Source: Fimbriimonadaceae bacterium
GTDB lineage: Bacteria > Armatimonadota > Fimbriimonadia > Fimbriimonadales > Fimbriimonadaceae
Direction: 5' to 3'
Length of the DNA stretch: 64,000 bases
Assembly: GCA_023957775.1 (NCBI GenBank)
Contig: JAMLGR010000008.1
Coordinates: forward strand, 1-64,000
Shown: in pieces, positions 58,349 through 64,000 of the stretch
How positions within the stretch are numbered: position 1 is the first letter of the stretch
Layout: each line of letters begins with the position of its first letter
Position numbers and translations under genes: made by a program
The notes under the pieces: model-generated
Seen by the model: the letters and a program-made list of their open reading frames with translations, nothing else
Told to the model about the DNA's origin: nothing
Database searches by the model: none

Positions 58349-59605
58349 TCAGGCGAATGCCGCGAGCATCTCCGCGGTTTCGGCGAGGGCCTCCCCGAAG
58401 GTCGATGCCGCAAACCGCACCTGCGCCTCGTCGATGATCAACGGCGGCTCGAACCGCATCACGCGCGGATTGTTCAGCGTGTACGCCGCGCAGAGCCCCC
58501 GCTTGAGCATCTGGGCGACCACGAGCTCGCCCACCTCGTCTTGTGTGAACTCCACTCCGATCATCAACCCGCGTCCACGGACGTCGCAGAGGAGGTCGGG
58601 ATGCGCGGCCCGCACGTTGGCCAGCTCCGCGCGGAGGAGCGAGCCCATGGCCTCGGCGTTGGCCAGGAGCCCTTCGGTTTCAAGAACCTCGATCCCGGCG
58701 AGCGCGGCCGCACACGCCATCGGGTTGCCGCCGAACGTGCTGGTGTGGGACAGGGGTTTGTCTCCGTAGATCGCCTCCCAGACTGCGGCCGTTCCGATCA
58801 CGGCGCCGATGGGCATGACCCCGCCCCCGAGCGCCTTGGCCAGCGTCATCAGGTCGGGCGCGACGCCGTCCCAGTCGCATCCGAACATGCGGCCGGTGCG
58901 CCCGAGCCCCGTCTGCACCTCGTCCGCGATCATCAGGGCGCCCTGCGCGGTGCACGCGTCGCGCACCTCCTTGAGGTAGCCGTCCGGAGGGACCACGATG
59001 CCGCCCTCGCCCTGAAGAGGCTCGACGATCACCGCGGCGGTTTGGCCATCGACCGCGTTTGCCATCGCCGGGCCGTCGCCGTAGGGGACGAACTCGACCC
59101 CGGGGAGCAACGGTTCGAACGGCTCGCGGTACTTCTTCTTGCCGGTGGTCGAGAGCGCGCCGAGCGTCTTGCCGTGGAACCCGCCGAACGTGCTGACGAT
59201 CTTCGGCCTGCCGGTGGCCCCTTTGGCGAATTTGAGGGCGCCCTCGACCGCCTCCGCACCGGAGTTGCAGAAGAACGTGAACTGCAGGTCGCCCGGCGTG
59301 ATGGCGGCGAGCTTCTCGGCGAGATCGGCCTGCGGCTTGCTGAAGAAGGCCTTTCCACTCAGGGGCATGCGGTCGAGTTGGGCCTTGACCGCTTCCACCA
59401 CGCGGGGATGGCGGTGGCCCAACGAGAACACCCCGTATCCGCCCAGGCAGTCCAGGATGGCGCGGTCGTCCTGGTCGTACAGGTAGCACCCTTCGGCGCG
59501 CGTTTCGACTCCGAATCCCGCAAAGGAAAGCAGGCGGGCGAGCGATGGGTTGACGTATTCGGCGTACTTCTCGACGACCTCGGCAAACAGGGCATCTCCG
59601 TCCAT
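58349..59605 (-). CDS. Class III aminotransferase (acetylornithine/putrescine/GABA type)
   Basis: The 418-residue PLP enzyme shows LDCLGGYGVFSLGHRHPRVV, the cofactor-binding FFCNSGAEAVEGALKFAK, and FGGFHGKTLGALSTTGKKKY. ADEVQTGLGRTGRMFGCDWD and the PLP Lys in MTLAKALGGGVMPIGAVIG are also present. The KYAEYVNPSLARLLSFAGF start suggests a putrescine or 4-aminobutyrate/lysine-type enzyme more than ArgD. ATG 59605 lies seven bases after a CATACT box; AGGA in between could also serve the ribosome. Confidence 0.93.
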   Translation of the reverse strand: MDGDALFAEVVEKYAEYVNPSLARLLSFAGFGVETRAEGCYLYDQDDRAILDCLGGYGVFSLGHRHPRVVEAVKAQLDRMPLSGKAFFSKPQADLAEKLAAITPGDLQFTFFCNSGAEAVEGALKFAKGATGRPKIVSTFGGFHGKTLGALSTTGKKKYREPFEPLLPGVEFVPYGDGPAMANAVDGQTAAVIVEPLQGEGGIVVPPDGYLKEVRDACTAQGALMIADEVQTGLGRTGRMFGCDWDGVAPDLMTLAKALGGGVMPIGAVIGTAAVWEAIYGDKPLSHTSTFGGNPMACAAALAGIEVLETEGLLANAEAMGSLLRAELANVRAAHPDLLCDVRGRGLMIGVEFTQDEVGELVVAQMLKRGLCAAYTLNNPRVMRFEPPLIIDEAQVRFAASTFGEALAETAEMLAAFA

Positions 59606-59612
59606 TTTTCCT

Positions 59613-59618
59613 AGTATG
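59613..59618 (-). promoter_or_regulatory. -10 box CATACT before the aminotransferase
   Basis: TGCATACT on the minus strand (extended -10 style) ends seven bases before ATG 59605 and abuts the heptamer array. Confidence 0.4.
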
Positions 59619-59627
59619 CATGGGGAC

Positions 59628-59697
59628 GGGAATCGGGAGACGGGAATCGGGAGACGGGAATCGGGGGACGGGAATCGGGAATCGGGAATCGGGAATC
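59628..59697. repeat. Ten-unit heptamer array (GGGAATC/GGGAGAC)
   Basis: Ten contiguous 7-bp units between the CapA-like gene and the aminotransferase promoter: GGGAATC alternating with GGGAGAC, one GGGGGAC, then four GGGAATC in a row. Same heptamer family as 28294-28366. Confidence 0.85.
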
Positions 59698-59709
59698 GGT
59701 TGGGGCGCA

Positions 59710-60735
59710 CTACTTTGCGCGCCAGGCGGAGCCTAGGGCCTTCGCCTCGGGGGCGGGGAACGATTTGCTTACGTTCTGACACAGGATGTCGAACGCTTCC
59801 GCAGGCTGGGCGGCACGCCCTGGATCCACCGGCTTCGTCTTGCCACCGGCGATACGGCACGGCACTGCCTCGAACTGAACCAGGCGTGCCCCGTCGAACG
59901 TGAGCCGGAACAGCGCGGTCGAGGCGGGCAGGGGCGAGACGAGGTTGCCGACCGAGTAGAGGATCGGACGCCCGCGGTACAACTCCGCACCCTGGAGCAC
60001 GTGGGGGTGATGTCCGACCACGACGCTCGCGCCCGCGTCCACGAACATCCTCGCGATCTTGACCTGGTAGGCGGTCGGTACGGACGTGCGCTCCACTCCC
60101 CCGTGCAGCGCGACGATCACAAACTCGCCGGCGTGCCGGGCGAGGGCAACGATGCGCCGCGTCCGCTCGCGGATCGCTTCGTCGTCGGCGCCGGCGAGGT
60201 CGAGATCGAAGACGCCGGCCCCGGAGGCCGTGGCCGGAGTGCACTTCCAAAGGGCGCCCCGGGTGCGGTAGGCCAGCATCGACACGAACGCGATTCGGGG
60301 GTGGGTGGGGAATTCCAAGACCGCCGGCCGCTTCGCGTCCAGGCGCGTCGGGCCCGCGCCCGCCCAAGCGATGCCGGCCGCGCCCAGCGTGCGCAGCATC
60401 TCGGCCAAACCCGCGTTTCCGTAGTCCATCGCGTGGTTGTTGCCCAGGCTGACCGCGTCCCAACCCGTATCCGCCAAATGAGCTGCATGCGCCGGATTCG
60501 CCTTGAGAATGAACTGGGTGCGCGCCTTCAGTTCGGCGACGGTCTTGCGCCTCGTCGACGTGGACGCGCCGGTCAGCGGGATCTCCAGGTTGGCGATCGC
60601 CACGTCCGCCGCCTGCACGGTGGCCGCAATCCCCTTGAGAGGCTCGGATCCGGCAGGAACGCCGTTCAGCATGATGTCTCCCCCCAAGAGCAGGGTCCAT
60701 GTACCGGCGGCCAGGACGCTGAGGGTGGCCAGCAT
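59710..60735 (-). CDS. CapA-family metallophosphatase-like protein
   Basis: The 341-residue protein belongs to the CapA/PgsA family: LLLGGDIMLNGVPAG, VAIANLEIPLTGAS, AVSLGNNHAMDYGNAGLAEM, FVIVALHGGVERTSVPT and VVVGHHPHVLQGAELY, a set of metal-binding motifs of the calcineurin-like fold. An N-terminal hydrophobic stretch (LATLSVLAAGTWTLLLGG) suggests export or anchoring. Relatives serve poly-gamma-glutamate synthesis, but most environmental members are of unknown role; the capBC genes are absent here. Confidence 0.9.
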   Translation of the reverse strand: MLATLSVLAAGTWTLLLGGDIMLNGVPAGSEPLKGIAATVQAADVAIANLEIPLTGASTSTRRKTVAELKARTQFILKANPAHAAHLADTGWDAVSLGNNHAMDYGNAGLAEMLRTLGAAGIAWAGAGPTRLDAKRPAVLEFPTHPRIAFVSMLAYRTRGALWKCTPATASGAGVFDLDLAGADDEAIRERTRRIVALARHAGEFVIVALHGGVERTSVPTAYQVKIARMFVDAGASVVVGHHPHVLQGAELYRGRPILYSVGNLVSPLPASTALFRLTFDGARLVQFEAVPCRIAGGKTKPVDPGRAAQPAEAFDILCQNVSKSFPAPEAKALGSAWRAK

Positions 60736-60796
60736 AGCTTTGAGACGCGATTCCGCCCCGCGAGGCTTCGCCGAATCCTTCGCCTCAGTTCAAACG

Positions 60797-60802
60797 TAGA
60801 AT
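60797..60802 (+). promoter_or_regulatory. -10 box TAGAAT before a secreted protein gene
   Basis: TAGAAT lies 22 bases before ATG 60825, in the gap between divergent genes. The expected leader is about 16 bases. This makes the earlier ATG at 60801 an unlikely start. Confidence 0.4.
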
Positions 60803-60824
60803 GTCTGGAACGGGACGAACCGAG

Positions 60825-61700
60825 ATGAAACACACGAGAGTTTTGAGTTGGATGATGGTCGCAGCGGCCTGCATGGCGGCGGCGGGACAGGATGCGCACG
60901 TGCTTCGGCGCGAGCTCAGAGAGGGCGCCTCCGACGTTTACAAAGTCGAGTCCAAGGTCGACCAGACGGTCCAGCTCTCGCAACTGGGCATGGGCGACCA
61001 GAAGATGCTGATCACGTCCGGGATGAAGCTGGCCCTCAACACCGGCAAGGTGGACAAGGAGAAGCAGACTGCCGATCTCGAGATGGTCAGTTCCGACTTC
61101 AAGTTCGACATGGAAGGGATGGCCGGGATGGCCGGTGCGCCCACCCCCGAGATGCCTAAAGAGATGAAGGTCCTGGGCACGATCGACAGCCAAAACCGCA
61201 TCACCGGCATGAAGCCGGTCGGCGCCGCGGCCGGGATGATGGGCGCCTCCATGAACGCGTCGTCCGGCACGATGTTCATCTCGTTCCCCGATCACCCAGT
61301 GAAGGTCGGCGACTCTTGGGACGTCAAGATTCCCAAGAACCCGGCCATGGGCAATGCGGACACCGTTCTCAAGGCCACCCTGAAGGGCGAGGCCATGGAT
61401 GGGACGATTCCCGTGTGGCTGGTCTCGATGGAGGGCACGTTGCTCCTCGACATGGACATGGCCGAGATGATGAAGGACAATCCCCAAGCCCAAGGCGCGC
61501 TCGCCATGGGCAATATGAAGATCACCGGCAAGATCGACCTTCAGGCTGAAGCGCAGATGGAGAAGGGGAACGGCCGAACCCGCAAGATGGTCGTCCAGAT
61601 GAAGGGCAACCAGAAGATGGACATGGCCGACATGGGGATGACCCTGGAGATGCAGACGGCCGGCACCACCTCGCTTTCGCTGGTCGAGGACAAACACTAA
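60825..61700 (+). CDS. Secreted Met-rich protein of unknown function
   Basis: The 291-residue protein has a signal peptide (VLSWMMVAAACMAAAGQ) and a beta-rich body with repeated Met-Lys-Asp patterns (SQLGMGDQKMLITSGMKL; MEGMAGMAGA; KMDMADMGMTLEMQTAG). The layout KVGDSWDVKIPK and VKLALNTG-type strands recall DUF6263-like secreted proteins that form lipid-binding or lipoprotein-like folds. No catalytic motif is seen. ATG 60825 follows the TAGAAT box by 22 bases. Confidence 0.7.
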   Translation: MKHTRVLSWMMVAAACMAAAGQDAHVLRRELREGASDVYKVESKVDQTVQLSQLGMGDQKMLITSGMKLALNTGKVDKEKQTADLEMVSSDFKFDMEGMAGMAGAPTPEMPKEMKVLGTIDSQNRITGMKPVGAAAGMMGASMNASSGTMFISFPDHPVKVGDSWDVKIPKNPAMGNADTVLKATLKGEAMDGTIPVWLVSMEGTLLLDMDMAEMMKDNPQAQGALAMGNMKITGKIDLQAEAQMEKGNGRTRKMVVQMKGNQKMDMADMGMTLEMQTAGTTSLSLVEDKH

Positions 61701-61727
61701 GCCAAGGGGCTGAACTTGAGACGGTGC

Positions 61728-61748
61728 CACGCCCGTTCATCGGGCGTG
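61728..61748. repeat. CACGCCCG hairpin, dispersed copy
   Basis: CACGCCCG, TTCAT, CGGGCGTG, identical to 56437-56457, again between two convergent genes. Confidence 0.7.
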
Positions 61749-61757
61749 CGGTCTGCC

Positions 61758-62069
61758 CTACACGCGAAGGTCGAGAGAGCGGCGCCAAAGCGCGCGACGC
61801 ACCTTGTCCGCAACGCGTGACCACCACGAGCGCGGTGCGTGTGCCATCGGTTCGGCGATGGCGCCCGCCAACTCCGGGCAGCGCTCAAGCAGCTCGTACA
61901 GGCACTCCTCGATCAGTTCCGGATCGTGGTCGAACTGGCCGCGCCACCCGCATACGAAGCACTCGCCGTTCTGCACCGCGTTCAACACCCCGCACAAGGG
62001 GCAGCACTTGAGGTTTTCCGTGGGAAGCCGGTGATCCTGAAGTCCGTTTCGATCGATCCAATTGCTCAT
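61758..62069 (-). CDS. Small zinc-finger protein
   Basis: The 103-residue protein has a ribbon of two CxxC pairs (CCPLCGVLNAVQNGECFVCG) followed by acidic helices (DPELIEECLYELLERCPELA) and a basic Trp-rich tail. No signal or membrane segment. It is unlike the KFCxxCG ribbons near 8-21 kb. Function unknown; it is divergent from 62135 across 65 bases. Confidence 0.7.
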   Translation of the reverse strand: MSNWIDRNGLQDHRLPTENLKCCPLCGVLNAVQNGECFVCGWRGQFDHDPELIEECLYELLERCPELAGAIAEPMAHAPRSWWSRVADKVRRALWRRSLDLRV

Positions 62070-62134
62070 CGTGCTACCATTTCATCGGTTGCTCGAGCCG
62101 GCTTCTTGATCGGTTCTTTGGGCGCCCGGGTCCC

Positions 62135-63022
62135 ATGCCTCACTGCACTCTCCCCACGCTCCGCGCGCGGCGGTTCGCGTTTGACGCCGGCGGGTGTCTT
62201 TACCGGGATCACCTCGGAAGGCGCGTCCTGGCCGATGCCGAAGGGTGCGGCCGACTTGAGATCGAAACCGCGGCGCCGGGCTTGGCGACCGATGCCGCCG
62301 CGGATGGCACGTTCGAGGACGGCTTGATCGCGGCCACCGCAGAGGACGGCCCCTCGACGCTCTCGATACTCCGCGGCGGCTTGGAGGCCCTGCCAGACCT
62401 CGCCGAAGGGATCGACGTCCGCGGGTCCTTCGAGGGTGCGGGATGGGTGCTCGCGAGCGAGGGGCCCCTGCAGGTGGATGGACTTCGCGAAGAGGCCCCG
62501 CTGCCCGCCTCCTCGCTTCCCATCCCGTTCTTTTTGGAGGCGTGCGCCGCGACCCTGACCGTGGTGCGGAGAGACTTTCGGGCGCTTCCCATCGACCGCT
62601 TCTCGATCGCAGATGCAGGGGCCCTGAAGGAGCGCGGATTCCGCGTTCAGAACATGAGCGACATCGAACCCCTCGACGGGTTCTTTCCCAACGGTGAATC
62701 CAGGGTCGCGCCCGTTGCAAGCCACTTGAACACCGCCTCCTGGAGCGTCGAGCTGCCCGCCGAGGCGTTCGCGGTGGTGTTGCGCAAGATCTACGATCGT
62801 TTCCATGGCCGGCAGCGCGCCCGGGTGCTGCTCAACGGGCTACCGGCGGGCACTTGGTACGAGCCGGAAGAGAACCGCGTGGCGCGCTGGGCCATCTCGG
62901 ACTTCTGCGCCCGGGTCCCCGAGGACGGCGGTTCGGCGTTGCGGATCGCGATCGATCCGGTCGCGGGCTCCCCGCTCTGGAGCGTGGCGGAAATGGAGGT
63001 GTTCGCTCTTGTCCGCAAGTAG
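62135..63022 (+). CDS. Hypothetical protein, 295 residues
   Basis: I do not recognise a family. It lacks a signal peptide and looks like a beta-rich protein. The C-terminal third (RKIYDRFHGRQRARVLLNG, GTWYEPEENRVARWAISDF) resembles the sugar-binding or DUF2961-type end seen in some glycosidases, but this is weak. Its stop overlaps the start of the CDF gene by 14 bases, so the two are probably co-translated. Confidence 0.65.
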   Translation: MPHCTLPTLRARRFAFDAGGCLYRDHLGRRVLADAEGCGRLEIETAAPGLATDAAADGTFEDGLIAATAEDGPSTLSILRGGLEALPDLAEGIDVRGSFEGAGWVLASEGPLQVDGLREEAPLPASSLPIPFFLEACAATLTVVRRDFRALPIDRFSIADAGALKERGFRVQNMSDIEPLDGFFPNGESRVAPVASHLNTASWSVELPAEAFAVVLRKIYDRFHGRQRARVLLNGLPAGTWYEPEENRVARWAISDFCARVPEDGGSALRIAIDPVAGSPLWSVAEMEVFALVRK

Positions 63023-63950
63023 AGAAGGGAACCTCAATCCGCGCGAAGCCGCCCGGCGCCCCAACCCCGCCCACGAGCGGGCCAAGCGACGGGCGTCGAT
63101 CGTCAGCCTCGCGTTCAACCTTGTATTCAGCGTCGCCAAATTCGCGGTGGCGATGGCGACGGGGTCGGTGTCGGTGCTCTCCGAGGCCGTGCACTCGTCG
63201 ACGGACGTTCTCGCGGCGGGAATCGCCGCCTACGGGGTGCGCGCCTCGTCCGTTCCGCCCGACGAGGACCACCCTTACGGACATGGCAAGATCGAGGCGC
63301 TGGGCGGGTTCGGGGAGTCGATCCTGCTCTTTTTGGCGGTGGGTTACATCGTCGTCGAAGCGATCCATCGTCTGCGCGTGCCCGCGCCCGTGGAGAACCT
63401 CGACCTCGCGCTCGGGCTGATCGCCCTCTCGACGGTCGGCGCGTCGCTGGTCGGTGCCTACGTGCTCCGCGTTGCGCGCCGCACGGAGTCGCTTGCCCTG
63501 CTGGGAAACGGCCAGCACCTGCTTGTGGACGCGGTTACGAGCGGCGGCGTGCTCGTCGGTCTCGCGTTGACGCGGATGACGGGCGCCTCGTGGGCGGACC
63601 CGGCCGTCGCGTTGGTCCTGGCGGTCTGGATGCTGGGTGGGGCCTGGAAACTTGCCCGGGAGTCGACGCAGCAGCTCATCGATCAGCGGCTCCCGCTCTC
63701 CGAACTCGAGCTGATCGAGTCGATCGTGGTCGAGGAGCAGGCGGTGCTGGGACACCACAGGCTGAGGACGCGCCGGTCCGGCGACGTGCGCTTCGTGGAC
63801 ATGCACATCGTGGTGCCGCGCGAGTGGGAACTGGTGCGTGCCCACGAAGCGGCCGACCGCATCGAGCGGCGCATCGAGGAGCAGCTTTCGCCCGCGCACG
63901 TCGTGGTCCACGTCGACCCCTACGATCCCGAGAAAGAGCGCCGCGCCTGA
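63009..63950 (+). CDS. Cation diffusion facilitator (CDF) metal transporter
   Basis: The 313-residue protein exports divalent metal ions in exchange for protons. It has six hydrophobic segments, the metal-site helices HSSTDVLAAGIAAYG and HLLVDAVTSGGVLVG, the HPYGHGKIEALGGF loop between TM2 and TM3, and a C-terminal cytoplasmic domain with VRFVDMHIVVP and HVVVHVDPYDP. TTG 63009 is chosen because GGAGGTG lies seven bases upstream and the next in-frame starts are too late; it overlaps the preceding gene. Metal preference (zinc, cobalt, manganese, iron) is not decidable. Confidence 0.92.
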   Translation: MSASREGNLNPREAARRPNPAHERAKRRASIVSLAFNLVFSVAKFAVAMATGSVSVLSEAVHSSTDVLAAGIAAYGVRASSVPPDEDHPYGHGKIEALGGFGESILLFLAVGYIVVEAIHRLRVPAPVENLDLALGLIALSTVGASLVGAYVLRVARRTESLALLGNGQHLLVDAVTSGGVLVGLALTRMTGASWADPAVALVLAVWMLGGAWKLARESTQQLIDQRLPLSELELIESIVVEEQAVLGHHRLRTRRSGDVRFVDMHIVVPREWELVRAHEAADRIERRIEEQLSPAHVVVHVDPYDPEKERRA

Positions 63951-63973
63951 GCTTTCGGGTCGCGGATTCCGAT

Positions 63974-63989
63974 AGTCCCTATGGGGACT
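63974..63989. repeat. Small hairpin at the window end
   Basis: AGTCCC, loop TATG, GGGACT: a 6-bp stem 24 bases after the CDF stop. No T-run follows, so a terminator is uncertain. Confidence 0.35.
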
Positions 63990-64000
63990 CTATGTTCGGC

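Noticed and set aside
60801-60824. ATG at 60801 as the start of the secreted Met-rich protein
   Set aside because: It falls inside the TAGAAT -10 box and would bury the signal peptide behind eight polar residues.

Overview
This is a high-GC bacterial chromosome window, densely packed with genes on both strands. Many neighbours overlap by 1-4 bases (ATGA or GTGA junctions). The gene set suggests a Gram-negative-type (diderm) lineage with an environmental lifestyle: an MCE lipid-transport protein, a PEP-CTERM secreted protein, a TgpA/DUF58/MoxR locus, GH127 and abundant zinc-ribbon membrane proteins. My best guess is Armatimonadota, class Fimbriimonadia, but this is inferred from gene content and style only, with no phylogenetic test.

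Layout. 1-5.6 kb: housekeeping genes (3' end of dnaG, rpoD, aspS, an unknown gene, nadC, birA). 5.6-9.9 kb (minus): an NmrA-like protein, then an overlapping trio of zinc-ribbon/membrane proteins of unknown role. 9.9-13.0 kb (minus): an iron(III)-type ABC importer. 13.1-21.2 kb (plus): the most unusual locus, a tightly coupled four-gene unit of a zinc-ribbon membrane protein, a membrane-anchored beta-propeller, a 1684-residue multidomain membrane protein with a C-terminal segment resembling an anthrax-EF/CyaA/ExoY-type adenylyl cyclase toxin core, and an overlapping partner or candidate immunity gene. 21.3-28.3 kb: small unknown genes, a degenerate alpha/beta hydrolase, tRNA-Gly, an inositol-monophosphatase-like enzyme, a cyclic-nucleotide-binding protein and mfd. 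28.4-36.2 kb: a CHRD/PEP-CTERM protein, nuoB-nuoI, then a nucleoside-type (BMP) ABC importer fused in one operon to a tandem 6-pyruvoyltetrahydropterin-synthase-like protein and an SDR. 36.4-43.5 kb: HNH endonuclease, murA-mreB, a secreted protein, and an FAD oxidoreductase/NFU/GH127 group. 43.6-53.9 kb: clpC, an MCE protein, rplI, holA and a transglutaminase/DUF58/MoxR operon. 54-64 kb: ROK kinase, a 36-residue protein, a 2-oxoacid dehydrogenase E2, threonine aldolase, an esterase, a class III aminotransferase, a CapA-like protein, secreted unknowns and a CDF metal transporter.

Two window-wide patterns stand out. First, at least twelve start codons lie only 6-11 bases downstream of a TANNNT/CATAAT-like -10 box and lack a Shine-Dalgarno sequence, which implies leaderless or near-leaderless mRNAs. 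Second, intergenic spaces carry arrays of 7-bp repeats of several different heptamers, sometimes as inverted pairs, plus a dispersed CACGCCCG-loop-CGGGCGTG hairpin family. No CRISPR array, insertion sequence or rRNA was seen.
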